Origin: Synechococcus sp. PROS-9-1
Lineage (GTDB): Bacteria > Cyanobacteriota > Cyanobacteriia > PCC-6307 > Cyanobiaceae
Direction: 5' to 3'
Assembly: GCF_014279775.1 (NCBI RefSeq)
Contig: NZ_CP047961.1
Location: 372,001 to 436,000 of the forward strand
Length of the DNA stretch: 64,000 nt
Under the pieces are notes generated by a model. It saw only the letters and a list, made by a program, of their open reading frames with translations, ran no database searches and was not told where the DNA came from. The number at the start of each line of letters is the position of its first letter. The stretch's first letter is position 1. The position numbers and the translations under genes are program-made. This document shows positions 8,463 through 19,713 of the stretch, piece after piece.

Positions 8463-10538
8463 TCAGGAATTGCCCTGATTCTTGGAGATGATGGCCTCGG
8501 CCACATTGCGAGGAACATCCTCGTAGTGACTGAACTCCATCGAGAAAATACCCCGACCCTGGGTCATGGATCGGAGTTCGGTGGCATAGCCGAACATCTC
8601 GGCCAAGGGCACCTTGGAAGAGACTTTAGACGTTCCGTCGTCGACGGACTGGCCCTCGACCTGTCCTCTGCGGGAGGACAGATCGCCGATCACCGAACCG
8701 AGGAAATCCTCGGGGACTTCGACTTCGACCTTCATCATCGGCTCAAGAAGCACAGGATTGCACTTCTTGACCGCATCCTTGAAGGCCATAGAGCCAGCGA
8801 TCTTAAATGCCATCTCCGACGAGTCCACATCGTGGTAAGACCCATCGATAATCGTGCATTTGACATCAATCAGGGGATAACCAGCAATCACGCCCGACTC
8901 GCAGGTCTCCTTCATGCCTTGCTCGGCTGGCTTGATGTATTCCTTAGGAACTGTGCCACCAACAACTTTGTTGATGAATTCAAAGCCTGATTCAGGTTCG
9001 CCAGGTTCCATCTCGATCACAACGTGACCGTATTGGCCCTTACCACCGGTCTGTCTGGAGAACTTTCCTTCTCCTTTGGATGAACCACGAATGGTTTCTC
9101 GGTACGACACCTGAGGAGCACCAATATTGGCTTCCACTTTGAATTCGCGCAGCATGCGGTCCACCAGGATTTCGAGGTGGAGTTCGCCCATGCCCGCAAT
9201 CACGGTTTGTCCGGTTTCCTGATCGGTACGAACGCGGAAAGTGGGGTCTTCTTCGGCCAAAGACACCAGGGCTTTGGAGAGCTTCTCCATATCGCCTTTT
9301 GTTTTGGGTTCCACCGCAACGGAGATCACCGGCTCTGGCACAAACAGTGTTTCCAGCACGATCGGCTCGTCTGTTGCGCAGAGGGTGTCTCCGGTGGTTG
9401 TGTTTTTGAGACCCAGAACGGCTCCGAGATCTCCAGCACGCAAGGCATCAACCTCTTCGCGATCGTCGGCTTTGAGCACAACGAGACGAGAAATACGTTC
9501 TTTGGTGTCTTTGGTGGAATTCAAGACGTAACTTCCTTTTTCAAGGACGCCTGAATACATGCGAACAAAGGTGAGCTTTCCGTAAGGATCAGCCATCACC
9601 TTGAAGGCCAAAGCACTGAAGGGTGCACTGTCGTCGGATGGACGAACAGCTTCTTTGCCGTTTGGAAGCAGTCCTTGAATTGGAGGGACGTCAATCGGCG
9701 CTGGAAGGTAATCAACAACCGCGTCGAGAACGAGTTGAACACCCTTGTTTTTAAAAGCTGAACCGCAGAGCACAGGAACCAATTTGTGCTTGAGAACACC
9801 AGTACGGATGCCTTGCTTCAAATCAGCGTTAGAAAGTTCCCCTGACTCCAGAAATTTTTCGATGAGATCTTCATCATTTTCAGCAATCGTTTCCATCAAA
9901 ATATTCCGCCACTTATCAACTTCGTCTTTCATGTTGGCCGGAACATCGGTGATCTCGATGTCTTGGCCTAAATCATCCTTGTAAATATTAGCTTTGTTTT
10001 CAACAAGATCGATGATTCCGCTAAGTTCACCTTCGGCTCCAATTGGAAGCTGAATGGGTACAGCATTGGCTTTGAGGCGATCCTTGATTTGGCCAAAAAC
10101 CTTCAGGAAATCGGCACCAGTCCGATCCATCTTGTTGACAAACACCATCCGTGGCACGGAATAACGGTCGGCTTGGCGCCATACCGTTTCAGATTGCGGT
10201 TGCACACCACCAACAGCGCAAAAAACTGCGATTACGCCATCGAGAACGCGCATGGAGCGTTCCACTTCGATGGTGAAATCAACGTGACCAGGAGTATCAA
10301 TGATATTGATCCGGTGATCATTCCAGCTTGTGGAAATAGCAGCGGCCGTAATCGTGATTCCACGTTCACGCTCTTGGGCCATCCAGTCGGTTACGGCTGC
10401 ACCGTCATGCACCTCACCAATCTTGTGCACCACACCGGAGTAGAACAGAATCCTCTCAGTGGTGGTTGTTTTACCAGCGTCAATATGGGCTGCAATACCA
10501 ATATTTCTGACGCGTTCCAGGGGAAAGTCGCGTGCCAC
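8463..10538 (-). CDS. fusA: Elongation factor G
   Basis: Translocation GTPase of 691 residues. G motifs [28 protein letters not shown] and [10 protein letters not shown] are intact. Domains 3-5 include [10 protein letters not shown] and [20 protein letters not shown]. The start is GTG at 10538, giving [15 protein letters not shown]. It lies between rpsG and tuf in the str cluster with a 77-base gap behind rpsG. Confidence 0.99.
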   Translation of the reverse strand: MARDFPLERVRNIGIAAHIDAGKTTTTERILFYSGVVHKIGEVHDGAAVTDWMAQERERGITITAAAISTSWNDHRINIIDTPGHVDFTIEVERSMRVLDGVIAVFCAVGGVQPQSETVWRQADRYSVPRMVFVNKMDRTGADFLKVFGQIKDRLKANAVPIQLPIGAEGELSGIIDLVENKANIYKDDLGQDIEITDVPANMKDEVDKWRNILMETIAENDEDLIEKFLESGELSNADLKQGIRTGVLKHKLVPVLCGSAFKNKGVQLVLDAVVDYLPAPIDVPPIQGLLPNGKEAVRPSDDSAPFSALAFKVMADPYGKLTFVRMYSGVLEKGSYVLNSTKDTKERISRLVVLKADDREEVDALRAGDLGAVLGLKNTTTGDTLCATDEPIVLETLFVPEPVISVAVEPKTKGDMEKLSKALVSLAEEDPTFRVRTDQETGQTVIAGMGELHLEILVDRMLREFKVEANIGAPQVSYRETIRGSSKGEGKFSRQTGGKGQYGHVVIEMEPGEPESGFEFINKVVGGTVPKEYIKPAEQGMKETCESGVIAGYPLIDVKCTIIDGSYHDVDSSEMAFKIAGSMAFKDAVKKCNPVLLEPMMKVEVEVPEDFLGSVIGDLSSRRGQVEGQSVDDGTSKVSSKVPLAEMFGYATELRSMTQGRGIFSMEFSHYEDVPRNVAEAIISKNQGNS

Positions 10539-10615
10539 AGGATACTCCGAGTTGGGGCGTTAAAAGGCGAATGTGACTCTACATGTCAACCTGGGATAAT
10601 CAGGTTGACTGAAGA

Positions 10616-11086
10616 TCAGTAGCGATAGTGGGCGAAAGCTTTGTTGGCTTCGGCCATCTTGTGGGTCTCTTCCCGTTTGCGGACGGCACTGCCTGCTTCG
10701 TTAGCGGCGTCCATTAACTCTCCAGCAAGCTTTTGGGACATGCTGCGACCATTGCGGGCTCTTGAGAAACTCACGAGCCAACGCAGGGCCATTGCTGTGC
10801 CCCTTTCTTGGCGGACTTCCATCGGTACTTGATAAGTCGCACCACCAACACGACGTGCACGCACTTCTACGAGTGGAGTCGCATTCTTGACTGCCGTTTC
10901 GAACAGTTCGACGGGGTCACCACCGGTGCGTTCGCCGATCAATCCAAAAGCATCCGAAAGAATGCGTTGGGCGGTGGACTTTTTCCCATGCTTCATCAAC
11001 CGGGCCACCATCATCGTGGCGAGGCGATTGTTGAATTGTGGATCCGGCAGGATCGGACGTTTGACTGCAGCGTTACGGCGTGACAT
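10616..11086 (-). CDS. rpsG: 30S ribosomal protein S7
   Basis: 156 residues, the usual bacterial length. It shows [16 protein letters not shown] at the N-terminus, [11 protein letters not shown] and the C-terminal [20 protein letters not shown]7 nucleates assembly of the 16S 3' domain and in enterobacteria represses its own operon; whether it does so here is unknown. It follows rpsL by 50 bases. Confidence 0.99.
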   Translation of the reverse strand: MSRRNAAVKRPILPDPQFNNRLATMMVARLMKHGKKSTAQRILSDAFGLIGERTGGDPVELFETAVKNATPLVEVRARRVGGATYQVPMEVRQERGTAMALRWLVSFSRARNGRSMSQKLAGELMDAANEAGSAVRKREETHKMAEANKAFAHYRY

Positions 11087-11136
11087 GAACCGTTAGGAGG
11101 GGAGTAACAGGGTGAAAAAAGTGGAAAGAGCGAGAA

Positions 11137-11511
11137 TCACTCTTTGGGCGCCTTGGCGCCGTACTTCGAACGGGATTGACGGCGGTCCTTGACACCAGCA
11201 GTGTCCAAGGTTCCACGAATGATGTGGTAGCGAACACCGGGAAGATCCTTAACTCTTCCTCCACGGATGAGCACCACGGAGTGTTCTTGGAGGTTATGGC
11301 CGATGCCACCGATATAAGCCGTGACCTCGAATCCTGAGGTGAGGCGTACACGGGCCACTTTGCGTAAAGCCGAATTCGGCTTTTTCGGAGTGGAGGTATA
11401 CACGCGGGTGCATACACCCCGTCGCTCAGGGCAAGACCTAAGCGCAGGAGATTTTGTTTTCGTCTTGAGGGTTTGACGCTCGTGACGGATTAGTTGCTGG
11501 ATGGTTGGCAT
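11137..11511 (-). CDS. rpsL: 30S ribosomal protein S12
   Basis: 124 residues starting [20 protein letters not shown]. The decoding-site loops [17 protein letters not shown] and [16 protein letters not shown] are intact; the Lys and Pro positions tied to streptomycin response look wild type. It is the first ribosomal gene of the str cluster, and its start codon is four bases from a perfect hairpin (11516-11542). Confidence 0.99.
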   Translation of the reverse strand: MPTIQQLIRHERQTLKTKTKSPALRSCPERRGVCTRVYTSTPKKPNSALRKVARVRLTSGFEVTAYIGGIGHNLQEHSVVLIRGGRVKDLPGVRYHIIRGTLDTAGVKDRRQSRSKYGAKAPKE

Positions 11512-11515
11512 CGAC

Positions 11516-11542
11516 GGTCGGGATGCGGCCGGAGACCCGACC
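11516..11542 (-). promoter_or_regulatory. Hairpin at the rpsL start
   Basis: A perfect 7-bp inverted repeat, GGTCGGG (11516-11522) with CCCGACC (11536-11542), around a 13-base loop. On the mRNA it ends four bases before the rpsL AUG (11511), so it covers the place where a Shine-Dalgarno would lie. Translational control of the str operon is an inference. Confidence 0.5.
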
Positions 11543-11588
11543 TAGTTCGACAATCCGTCACCATACTGGTTCGTCCGACCTTTTCTTC

Positions 11589-11927
11589 TCAACAGCGGGA
11601 AAATGCACTCCCGCACAAACAGCAACGCACGTTGTCCTGGGGGCTGATCAGAAAGCCACCGCCACTCAGATCACCGCGGTAATCAAGGCAAAGCCCTTCC
11701 AGCAGATGAAGTTGCTCCTCTGGAGCGTGAAGCGTGACTCCGTCCGCTCGAGCCATGGCAATCCCTGCGAGGTGTCCAGGTCGCAAGCGGATCACGTGTT
11801 GCTCACAACTTCCCGAGACCAAGTCGAGGTGCATCAACCCTGGTGTCCCTGCTACCGCAGCCTGACGACCGAGTTCCGCCGCAGCGGAGGCGCTGATGGA
11901 GAACGTGGCGCCCATAGCCATTCGCAT
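11589..11927 (-). CDS. A-type Fe-S carrier-like protein (HesB/IscA/SufA family)
   Basis: About 112 residues from the ATG at 11927 (other ATGs at 11921 and 11915). The second half matches the A-type carrier pattern: LHLLEGLCLDYRGDLSGGGF corresponds to the family's LEG-(I/L)-DY-(x)-GGGF block and is followed by the C-terminal CLCGSAF. With GSCEQH in the middle, three cysteines occupy the expected metal positions, but the family's usual GGCSG and CGCGSSF have diverged. It lies directly behind the glycosidase-like gene (stop at 11938) and before rpsL. A longer frame reaching to 11984 would overlap that gene. It is probably a distant paralogue; a role in cluster delivery is inferred from the family. 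Confidence 0.75.
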   Translation of the reverse strand: MRMAMGATFSISASAAAELGRQAAVAGTPGLMHLDLVSGSCEQHVIRLRPGHLAGIAMARADGVTLHAPEEQLHLLEGLCLDYRGDLSGGGFLISPQDNVRCCLCGSAFSRC

Positions 11928-11937
11928 GCTGATGGGC

Positions 11938-13662
11938 TCAGTTTGCCAGCACCATGGATCCATCACCAACAAAGCCGAGGCCATTTTGTACGCGAGGAGT
12001 GATGCCCCGGCCCGTCATCACAGTTGTATTGGCGACGAGCATGGTGGTTGAACCTCCCCCGTCGAGATTGAGCGCCTCAGTGAGCCCGAGTTGTCTTAAC
12101 GCCAGGCTTGTTTCAAGGAGGGTGGGATCACTGCCATTGGTGCCTTTGACGGTGAGGAGCCAAATCCGTTCCTTATCTTGAGCCACAACGGTGCGAGGTG
12201 CTGAAACGGCCAGAAAGCCAGGGCTAAAGCCCTCCTGGTGGCCATTCAGTACAACCCTGCCCCTAAGAAGGAGAAGGGGCCCTCCTCCCATGACTTGAGG
12301 GCGTTCACCCAAGGGATTTGAGCTGCGGGTGGTGATGGTCACTCCATCCCCAACCCGCGCAGGAAGTTCTATCCCCCCTCGTGCAACGATCAGATCTCCC
12401 TTTAAGGGCAAAGGAATACCGCGAGCGAGAGCGGCTTGGCCATACACCGCATCAACGCGTCCACTCCTAACTGTTAACGCCTGCTCTTCTCCACTCAGTG
12501 CGCGATAAGTCGGGCCCCAGGCCCTGGTGTAGCGACTGAGTCCGCGTTGGACATAACCGCTGTTAAGCATCCTGAGAGGCCACCGCTGTCGTCCAATCAC
12601 GGTCATCTCCTGGATCAACTGCAGGCGTCCAAACATCAGCGGGCCGCTGCGATTCCAGCCGATGGCACCTCGGTTGAGGATTGGGCCTGAAAGCCACTCA
12701 TTGTTGAGACGAACAGCTCCAAGGGGGAGTTGGCGAACCCTGTTAAAAAAACCTCCATTCACCGCCACAAGTGCTTTGGCAGGTTGCGCCAACTGATTGA
12801 GGTAGCGCAATCCAGGTTGGGCATGGCTAGGGGCAAGCGGGCGTAAAAAGAGAGCTGAGGTGGTGTGCTGAACGCCCGCTCGGTACAGCCTTATGGGCTT
12901 GACGCCCACTTGAACCACGCGCTGATCCACAACCAACCCCTTCTGGATCGGATCTTGCATCTCTGGGGCGAGTAGCGCACGTTGAAATGCTTGGTATTGA
13001 AGCCGCCTTGTTGAAGGATTTGTGGGGGTGATGCCGTCCAGCACGACCCTCCATGGTCCGTTCAGAGTCAAGGTCGAAAGCTTGCTGGCTTGGCCAAGCA
13101 GCTTCAGCCCCCCCGGCTCCCGTCGTGGTTGCAAGCCAATCCTGCGCAGATGGCTTTCCTGCAGAGGCGTGACCTTCATCTGTACAAGCAGATCATCGCC
13201 CTGGCGCTGAACGAGGGCAGGCCCACTGAGGTCCATCACAAGACGATTGGCGCTGCTTCCCTTTCCTTGTCGGAGCGTTTTCAGATGGGGTTGGGGAAGG
13301 TCAACCCTCAGAGTGTTGTTGATTCGGTTCACTTGAACCCCGAGCGCTTTCAACCAGGGCAGTGCATCGAGGGCCACTTCATCCCCGATGGTGCGTTGTT
13401 GCAAACCGCTTAAAGCCCGTTGAACGCCGTACCACTCGAGACGTTCTCCACTGAAATCGGATTGACGCTGAAATCCCATCTGCCCGACCAGTAGATCGAG
13501 AGGCAGCCAGAGCCGCTTTGGGTTCGTTGCTCCCTGGCCCTGCCATAACCACGCGCTCGAGATGTCGATGCCTCCAATCGTTAGCCGATCGCCACTGAAC
13601 TGATCAGTGAGGCGAACCTCCGCAATGGGTGGTGGCGGCGGAGGTGGCATTGCTGCATCCAT
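11938..13662 (-). CDS. Phosphodiester glycosidase family protein (NAGPA domain)
   Basis: 574 residues. The C-terminal half (about residues 290-570) has the NAGPA/DUF2233 pattern: VAVNGGFFNR, GDGVTITTRSS, VMGGGPLLL and NLDGGGSTTMLV near the end. This domain hydrolyses sugar-1-phosphodiester bonds in mammalian uncovering enzyme and is common in bacterial envelope proteins. The N-terminal half resembles beta-rich AMIN or copper-amine-oxidase-like wall-binding modules, but I cannot name it firmly. A run of seven prolines follows the start; no signal peptide is visible and a stop lies four codons upstream. It diverges from gltS and is followed by the small A-type carrier gene. Confidence 0.82.
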   Translation of the reverse strand: MDAAMPPPPPPPIAEVRLTDQFSGDRLTIGGIDISSAWLWQGQGATNPKRLWLPLDLLVGQMGFQRQSDFSGERLEWYGVQRALSGLQQRTIGDEVALDALPWLKALGVQVNRINNTLRVDLPQPHLKTLRQGKGSSANRLVMDLSGPALVQRQGDDLLVQMKVTPLQESHLRRIGLQPRREPGGLKLLGQASKLSTLTLNGPWRVVLDGITPTNPSTRRLQYQAFQRALLAPEMQDPIQKGLVVDQRVVQVGVKPIRLYRAGVQHTTSALFLRPLAPSHAQPGLRYLNQLAQPAKALVAVNGGFFNRVRQLPLGAVRLNNEWLSGPILNRGAIGWNRSGPLMFGRLQLIQEMTVIGRQRWPLRMLNSGYVQRGLSRYTRAWGPTYRALSGEEQALTVRSGRVDAVYGQAALARGIPLPLKGDLIVARGGIELPARVGDGVTITTRSSNPLGERPQVMGGGPLLLLRGRVVLNGHQEGFSPGFLAVSAPRTVVAQDKERIWLLTVKGTNGSDPTLLETSLALRQLGLTEALNLDGGGSTTMLVANTTVMTGRGITPRVQNGLGFVGDGSMVLAN

Positions 13663-13764
13663 GGCTCGACGCTAGCTGGGGTGGGCGAATCCTTAGGATT
13701 CGAAGTAGCTCAACCAGCGACGGATTGCGAACGCCGTTGCTGTTGTATGTCTCGACTGCAGGTT
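13663..13764. promoter_or_regulatory. Divergent promoter region with a 17-bp palindrome
   Basis: This short region separates the glycosidase-like gene from gltS. It contains CGAATCCTTAGGATTCG (13686-13702), a perfect 8-bp inverted repeat around one central base. I see no NtcA consensus (GTA-N8-TAC) near it, though glutamate synthase genes are often nitrogen regulated. An operator is possible. Confidence 0.4.
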
Positions 13765-16700
13765 ATGACCCAACTCACCGGTTCCGATTGGCCCTATTGC
13801 GACAGCAGTGCACCTGCTGCGGTTGCAGGGGAGAAGGATGCCTGTGGTGTGGGTTTTCTGGCACAGCTGCAAGGTGAGCGCAGTCATTGGGTGCTTCAGC
13901 AGGCCCTTCGTGGTTTGGGTTGCATGGAGCACAGGGGTGGGTGTGGTGGCGATGGTGATTCCGGAGATGGAGCAGGAGTCCTGTGCGAAATCCCTTGGGA
14001 GTACCTGAGAGCGATTTGGCCAGAAGCCGCGAATGCCAACGGTCTCGGCATGATGTTTCTGCCAAAAGATCCCAGCCGCCGTGCCGAAGCTCAGCGATTC
14101 TGTGATCAAGAGGCGCAGGCCCTTGGCCTGACCTCGGTTGGATGGCGTGAGGTTCCGATCGATTCAGCGGTGCTTGGTCCGCTTGCGCGTGAGACCGCAC
14201 CCGCGATTCAACAGTGGTTAGTTCACAGCGCTGTTGATGCAGATGCCCTCGAATCCTTGCTGTTGCGCCTGCGTCGTCGAGTAGGGGCGAGGGTTCGCCA
14301 GGAATTTGGTGCCGAGGGTGCTCGCGACTTTTATGTCGCGTCCCTGAGTGGTCGAACCGTTGTTTACAAGGGGATGGTCCGCTCCGAGGTTCTCGCCAAG
14401 TACTACGCCGACTTGCGTGACCCTCGCTTTGCTGTGAGTTTTGCTGTCTACCACCGCCGTTTCAGCACCAATACGCTTCCCCGCTGGCCGTTGGCTCAGC
14501 CGATGCGCCTCTTGGGTCACAACGGTGAAATCAATACGTTGTTAGGCAATCTCAACTGGGCTAAGGCATCAGAAGCTGGCCTGGAAGACGTATGGGGTGA
14601 TGCTGCTGCCGATTTGATCCCGGTTGTGAATCCCGATTTCAGTGACTCAGCCAATCTCGATGCCACGCTTGAGCTGATGGTGCGCAGTGGACGTTCAATC
14701 ACCGACAGCTTGATCACGTTGGTGCCGGAAGCATTCCGTAATCAGCCCGATTTGGAGAGCCGTCCTGAGATCACGGCCATGTACGAATTCAATGCCGGGA
14801 TTCAAGAGCCATGGGATGGCCCAGCGTTGTTGGTGTTTGCCGATGGAAAGCGCGTGGGCGCCACGTTGGATCGCAATGGGCTCAGGCCTGCGCGTTGGTG
14901 CACAACGGCTGATGGGTTCGTGATCATGGGATCCGAGACCGGAGTAGTGGATCTCAGCGGAAAAACTGTTGTTGAAAAAGGGCGCTTAGGTCCAGGTCAG
15001 ATGGTGGCCGTTGATCTTGAGCGCGGAGAACTGTTGACCAACTGGGCAGTGAAGGAAGATGCGGCTCAACGTTTTCCCTACGGCGATTGGTTGAAGCAGC
15101 ATCGTCGCTCGGTTTCGGCTCAGCCTTGGACGCAGGATTGCCACATCAGTGAGCTTGATTTGCTGCGCTTGCAGACAGCGATGGGCTTCACCGCAGAAGA
15201 TCTTGATCTTGTGATTGAGGACATGGCTGGTCTTGGCAAGGAGCCCACTTATTGCATGGGAGATGACATCTCCTTAGCGGTGCTCTCCGACAAGCCCCAT
15301 CTTCTCTACGACTACTTCAAGCAGCGCTTCGCTCAAGTCACCAATCCACCGATTGATCCGCTGCGAGAAAAATTGGTGATGAGTTTGGAGATGCACTTGG
15401 GGCAGAGGCGGCCTGCTGTGAAGCCTCAGGCAGAGGCAGCGGCATTGATTCACCTCGAAACTCCAGTGCTCAATGAGGCGGAGCTGACCGCCCTGTCTCA
15501 CCAAGGGCTAGCGGTGCGATCCCTCTCCACCCAGGTTGCCGTGGAAGCCTGTGCCGGTGGGTTGCAGTTAGCCGTTGACGCGCTCTGTTTAAAAGCAGAA
15601 CAGGAGGTGCGCGACGGCGCTCAGATTCTGGTGTTGTCTGACCGCGTCAATGCGGCTGAACAGTCAGCAGAACTCATGGCTACCACTGTGGCGATGCCGG
15701 CTTTGCTTGCTGTCGGAGCGGTTCATCACCATTTATTGCGTCAGAAATTAAGACTCCACTGCTCCTTGGTGTCGGACACCGCTCAGTGTTGGAGCACCCA
15801 TCACATGGCGTGCTTGATCGGTTACGGCGCTAGCGCTGTTTGCCCATGGCTCACCTGGGAGACCACACGCCATTGGCTCGCTCATCCCAAGACGCAGAAG
15901 CGGATCGAACAAGGCAAGTTGCAACCTTTGGATCTCGATAGTGCCCAGGCGAATGTGCGCTTGTCACTGGAGAACGGTCTCCGAAAGATTCTCTCCAAAA
16001 TCGGTATTTCGCTCTTGGCGAGCTATCACGGTGCTCAAATATTTGAGGCCATCGGTCTCGGGGCCGATGTGATTCAAAAGGCTTTCGCGGGGACGACCAG
16101 TCGAGTCGCTGGGATGACGCTTCCAGAGCTGGCGAATGAAACGCTCTCGATGCACGCCAAGGCTTTCCCTGAGCTGAATCGCAGCAAGCTTGAGTTCATG
16201 GGTTTTGTGCAATACCGCACGGGTGGTGAGTACCACCTCAATAGCCCTGAGATGTCGAAGGCTCTTCACAGTGCAGTGAAGGCTGGTCCTGGATACGACC
16301 ACTTCTCCACCTACAAAACCCTGTTGGAAAACAGGCCGGTCACAGCGCTTCGCGATTTGCTCGAGTTCAAGCTGGCTGCAACGCCTTTGCCACTGGATCA
16401 GGTGGAGAGTGCAGAAAGCCTGTGTACTCGCTTCTGTACAGGTGGCATGAGTCTGGGAGCTCTCTCAAGAGAAGCCCATGAGGTGTTGGCTGTGGCCATG
16501 AACCGTATCGGCGGTAAGAGCAATAGCGGTGAGGGTGGTGAGGACCCGATTCGTTTTCAGGTTCTCCGTGATGTGGATGGAGACGGCCGCTCGTCGTCTT
16601 TCCCCAGCATCGGTGGTCTCAGAAATGGTGATACCGCCTGCTCAGCGATTAAGCAGATTGCTTCGGGCCGGTTCGGGGTGACAGCGGAATATTTGCGCAG

Positions 16701-18363
16701 CGGCAAGCAGCTTGAGATCAAGGTGGCTCAGGGAGCTAAGCCTGGTGAAGGCGGCCAACTGCCTGGACCAAAGGTGGACGAGTACATCGCTGGGCTGCGC
16801 AACAGCAAGGCTGGTGTGGCGCTGATTTCACCCCCGCCCCACCACGACATCTATTCCATTGAGGATCTTGCTCAACTCATCCATGATTTGCACCAGGTGC
16901 ATCCCAAAGCGCCTGTCAGTGTGAAGTTGGTGGCTGAGATTGGGATCGGGACGATCGCGGCTGGTGTGGCGAAGGCCAATGCCGATGTGATCCAGATTTC
17001 TGGTCACGATGGCGGCACGGGGGCATCGCCGCTGAGTTCGATCAAGCACGCTGGCAGTCCCTGGGAGCTGGGCCTGACCGAAGTGCATCGGTCTTTGTTG
17101 GAGAACGGATTGCGTGATCGTGTCTTGCTCCGCGCCGATGGTGGTCTCAAGACCGGCTGGGATGTGGTCGTCGCTGCCCTGCTCGGCGCCGAGGAATATG
17201 GCTTTGGGTCTGTGGCGATGATTGCTGAGGGCTGCATCATGGCCCGTGTTTGTCACACCAATAACTGCCCCGTAGGCGTGGCCACTCAGAAAGAAGCATT
17301 ACGTAAACGCTTCACCGGTGTGCCCGAACACGTGGTGAATTTCTTCTGGTACGTGGCGGAAGAGGTGCGTCAATTGATGAGTGTCTTGGGAGTCGCTCGT
17401 CTTGAAGATCTGATTGGACGTAGCGAGCTGCTGCAGCCTCGTTCCGTCGAGCTCGCTAAAACCAAATGTGTTGATCTCTCCAGCCTGTTGGCTCCAGTGG
17501 GAGACGCCAACGAGCGCTCCTGGCTCAATCACAGCCCTGAAGCCCATGAAAACGGTCCGATCCTTGAAGATCATCTTCTGGCTGATGGCGAGTTCATGGA
17601 TGCTGTCGAGAACCATGGCTCTCTCAGCCGCGAGATCGAGATCATTAACACCGATCGCAGTGTTGGTGCTCGATTCGCCGGAGAAATTGCTCAGCGTCAT
17701 GGGAATCGTGGCTTTAAAGGCCAGCTGAATCTGAACTTCCACGGAGCGGCCGGCCAAAGCTTTGCTGCATTCCTTGTTCAAGGCATGACCATGCGCTTGG
17801 TGGGTGAGGCCAACGACTACGTCGGGAAAGGGATGAACAGTGGTCGAATCACTCTTGTGCCTGGTGACGGTGTCGCCAATCCTGGCGATCAGGTGATTCT
17901 TGGCAACACCTGTCTTTATGGCGCCACTGGAGGTGAGCTTTTTGCCCATGGTCGGGCTGGAGAACGCTTTGGCGTTCGCAACAGCGGAGCCCGGGCCGTG
18001 GTGGAGGGAGCCGGAGACCACTGTTGCGAGTACATGACCGGAGGCGTGATTGTGGTGCTGGGAGGCACCGGTCGCAATGTGGGTGCCGGTATGACCGGCG
18101 GTGTGGCGTTCCTGTTGGATGAAGCGGGCGGAGTACAGGCCCGCGTGAATCCTGAAATCGTGGAGGTGGTCAAGATCACCACCCCACAACAGGAGTCTTT
18201 GCTGAAATCACTGCTTGAGGCTCATCTCAACACCACCTCCAGTGAGAAGGCCAAGGCTTTGCTTTCGGATTGGACCAACGCCAAGTCGTCGTTCAAGTTG
18301 TTGGTGCCCCCATCTGAGCGAGCGGCGATGGGTCTTGTTGAGCGCTCTGCCGTGACGGCTTGA
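13765..18363 (+). CDS. gltS: Ferredoxin-dependent glutamate synthase
   Basis: Fd-GOGAT turns glutamine and 2-oxoglutarate into two glutamates using reduced ferredoxin; about 1,532 residues. I chose ATG 13765 so that the catalytic cysteine of the class II amidotransferase domain (ACGVGF, Cys27 here) follows a short propeptide as in the family; ATG 13747 and GTG 13681 are in frame. The FMN-binding synthase domain carries [29 protein letters not shown] and [14 protein letters not shown]. The 3Fe-4S cysteines lie in [15 protein letters not shown] (about 1157, 1163 and 1168). The glutamate-synthase beta-helix domain ends the protein. No NADPH-type small subunit gene is nearby. Confidence 0.98.
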   Translation: MTQLTGSDWPYCDSSAPAAVAGEKDACGVGFLAQLQGERSHWVLQQALRGLGCMEHRGGCGGDGDSGDGAGVLCEIPWEYLRAIWPEAANANGLGMMFLPKDPSRRAEAQRFCDQEAQALGLTSVGWREVPIDSAVLGPLARETAPAIQQWLVHSAVDADALESLLLRLRRRVGARVRQEFGAEGARDFYVASLSGRTVVYKGMVRSEVLAKYYADLRDPRFAVSFAVYHRRFSTNTLPRWPLAQPMRLLGHNGEINTLLGNLNWAKASEAGLEDVWGDAAADLIPVVNPDFSDSANLDATLELMVRSGRSITDSLITLVPEAFRNQPDLESRPEITAMYEFNAGIQEPWDGPALLVFADGKRVGATLDRNGLRPARWCTTADGFVIMGSETGVVDLSGKTVVEKGRLGPGQMVAVDLERGELLTNWAVKEDAAQRFPYGDWLKQHRRSVSAQPWTQDCHISELDLLRLQTAMGFTAEDLDLVIEDMAGLGKEPTYCMGDDISLAVLSDKPHLLYDYFKQRFAQVTNPPIDPLREKLVMSLEMHLGQRRPAVKPQAEAAALIHLETPVLNEAELTALSHQGLAVRSLSTQVAVEACAGGLQLAVDALCLKAEQEVRDGAQILVLSDRVNAAEQSAELMATTVAMPALLAVGAVHHHLLRQKLRLHCSLVSDTAQCWSTHHMACLIGYGASAVCPWLTWETTRHWLAHPKTQKRIEQGKLQPLDLDSAQANVRLSLENGLRKILSKIGISLLASYHGAQIFEAIGLGADVIQKAFAGTTSRVAGMTLPELANETLSMHAKAFPELNRSKLEFMGFVQYRTGGEYHLNSPEMSKALHSAVKAGPGYDHFSTYKTLLENRPVTALRDLLEFKLAATPLPLDQVESAESLCTRFCTGGMSLGALSREAHEVLAVAMNRIGGKSNSGEGGEDPIRFQVLRDVDGDGRSSSFPSIGGLRNGDTACSAIKQIASGRFGVTAEYLRSGKQLEIKVAQGAKPGEGGQLPGPKVDEYIAGLRNSKAGVALISPPPHHDIYSIEDLAQLIHDLHQVHPKAPVSVKLVAEIGIGTIAAGVAKANADVIQISGHDGGTGASPLSSIKHAGSPWELGLTEVHRSLLENGLRDRVLLRADGGLKTGWDVVVAALLGAEEYGFGSVAMIAEGCIMARVCHTNNCPVGVATQKEALRKRFTGVPEHVVNFFWYVAEEVRQLMSVLGVARLEDLIGRSELLQPRSVELAKTKCVDLSSLLAPVGDANERSWLNHSPEAHENGPILEDHLLADGEFMDAVENHGSLSREIEIINTDRSVGARFAGEIAQRHGNRGFKGQLNLNFHGAAGQSFAAFLVQGMTMRLVGEANDYVGKGMNSGRITLVPGDGVANPGDQVILGNTCLYGATGGELFAHGRAGERFGVRNSGARAVVEGAGDHCCEYMTGGVIVVLGGTGRNVGAGMTGGVAFLLDEAGGVQARVNPEIVEVVKITTPQQESLLKSLLEAHLNTTSSEKAKALLSDWTNAKSSFKLLVPPSERAAMGLVERSAVTA

Positions 18364-18375
18364 TCCTGGTGTCTT

Positions 18376-18684
18376 ATGCCCTGGTTTATCAAACAAGAAA
18401 CCTTCACGGCAGCGATGACATCGTTATCCGCGGAGGATCGTCGTCTGCATTGCCATGCCCATCGCTGTTGGGTTGAAGCTCAGCGGAACGCAGGGATCGC
18501 CATGGCCAGTGGCTTTCTTGTTGATGATCAGCACAAGCCTGGTGGGGGAGGCCTGTTGGTTTTTGAGGCCCAAAGCTATGAGTCAGCAGTCGCGTTCATC
18601 CGTGCTGATCCAATGATTGCGAGGAATCTGGTGGACTGGACGCTGCATGAATGGAAGCCTGTGCTGGGAAGCCTTCGGGCTTAG
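18376..18684 (+). CDS. YciI-like protein
   Basis: 102 residues of the YCII-related fold (dimeric alpha/beta ferredoxin-like barrel). Visible family elements are RRLHCHAHRCWVEAQRNAG, a central GGGGLLVFEAQSYESAVAFI and ADPMIARNLVDW. Some members act as dehydrochlorinases or small hydrolases; most have no known role. It begins 12 bases after the gltS stop and is likely co-transcribed with it, which hints at but does not prove a nitrogen link. Confidence 0.85.
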   Translation: MPWFIKQETFTAAMTSLSAEDRRLHCHAHRCWVEAQRNAGIAMASGFLVDDQHKPGGGGLLVFEAQSYESAVAFIRADPMIARNLVDWTLHEWKPVLGSLRA

Positions 18685-18727
18685 TTCAGACCTGGTCAAT
18701 GCTGCTCACGGTGTTGAGCTGGCGGGT

Positions 18728-19606
18728 TCAGCGAGGGTGAATGGTCATCAGCTTCTGCACTTCCCCTGCGTGGTAACTGCTGCGGGTGAGCGGAGTGCTG
18801 ACAACCTGTAGGAAGCCAAGTTCTTGTTCGCCCTTGAGGCGGTAGCTCTCGAACTGCTCCGGAGTGACGAAGCGGTCCACGCTCAGATGTTTTGGGCCTG
18901 GCGACAAATATTGGCCGATGGTGACGATGTCAACTCGGTGTTCACGTAGGTCGCGCAGCACCTCGATGACCTCCGTGTCGCTTTCGCCGAGGCCCACCAT
19001 CAATCCTGATTTGCTGTACGACCGTGGCCAGCCATCGCGAACCCGTTTGAGGAGTTCAAGGGAGCGCTCGTAGACCCCTTGCGGACGCGCTTGGCGATAC
19101 AGCCGCGGCACCGTTTCAATGTTGTGGTTCAGCACATGAGGTGATGCCTCCATCACCGCTGCGAGTGCGTGCCAGTTGCCACAGAAATCGGGAATGAGCA
19201 GCTCAATCGTGGTGAGCGGTGAATGTTGCTTCACCTGCTCGATGCAAGCCACAAACTGAGAGGCGCCTCCGTCCTCAAGGTCGTCGCGGTTCACGGATGT
19301 GATCACCACGTGTTTGAGCCCAAGCCTGGAGACCGCCTCCCCGAGCCGTTGGGGTTCGGTTGGGTCAAGCTCTCGGACGCTCTTGTCGAAGTCGATATCG
19401 CAGTAGGGGCAGGCGCGGGTGCAGCCTGGCCCCATGATCAGGAACGTCGCGGTCCCTCCGGCAAAGCATTCGCCGATATTCGGGCAGCTTGCCTCCTGGC
19501 AAACGGTGTTCAGCTTGAGGTCCAGCAGCAGGTCGGCCACCTCGCCAATGCGCTCGCGCTGGGGGGCTTTGACGCGCAACCAGTCAGGTTTCTGAATGGA
19601 AGTCAT
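18728..19606 (-). CDS. lipA: Lipoyl synthase
   Basis: Radical SAM enzyme inserting sulfur into octanoyl groups on lipoyl domains; 292 residues. The auxiliary cluster cysteines are in [12 protein letters not shown] and the radical SAM cluster is in [23 protein letters not shown] and [17 protein letters not shown] are also standard. The start is ATG 19606 ([10 protein letters not shown]). It converges on the gltS-YciI pair. Many cyanobacteria carry two lipA copies; only one is visible here. Confidence 0.98.
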   Translation of the reverse strand: MTSIQKPDWLRVKAPQRERIGEVADLLLDLKLNTVCQEASCPNIGECFAGGTATFLIMGPGCTRACPYCDIDFDKSVRELDPTEPQRLGEAVSRLGLKHVVITSVNRDDLEDGGASQFVACIEQVKQHSPLTTIELLIPDFCGNWHALAAVMEASPHVLNHNIETVPRLYRQARPQGVYERSLELLKRVRDGWPRSYSKSGLMVGLGESDTEVIEVLRDLREHRVDIVTIGQYLSPGPKHLSVDRFVTPEQFESYRLKGEQELGFLQVVSTPLTRSSYHAGEVQKLMTIHPR

Positions 19607-19624
19607 CTTTTAAAGTCGCTTCAT

Positions 19625-19698
19625 CGGGATGTAGCGCAGCTTGGTAGCGCACTTCGTTCGGGACGAAGGGGCCGCAGGTTCGAATCCTGTCATCCCGA
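19625..19698 (+). tRNA. tRNA-Pro(CGG)
   Basis: A full cloverleaf of 74 bases. The acceptor stem is CGGGATG (19625-19631) with CATCCCG (19691-19697) and discriminator A. The anticodon stem CTTCG/CGAAG encloses TTCGGGA, giving anticodon CGG. The T arm GCAGGTTCGAATCCTGT is standard. No CCA is encoded. It lies in the 18-base-flanked gap between lipA and the convergent end of the cobalamin gene. Confidence 0.95.
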
Positions 19699-19713
19699 CT
19701 CTATGAGTTGCGC

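Noticed and set aside
17299-18189. 296-codon frame antisense to the gltS 3' part
   Set aside because: Shadow of the conserved C-terminal glutamate synthase domain.
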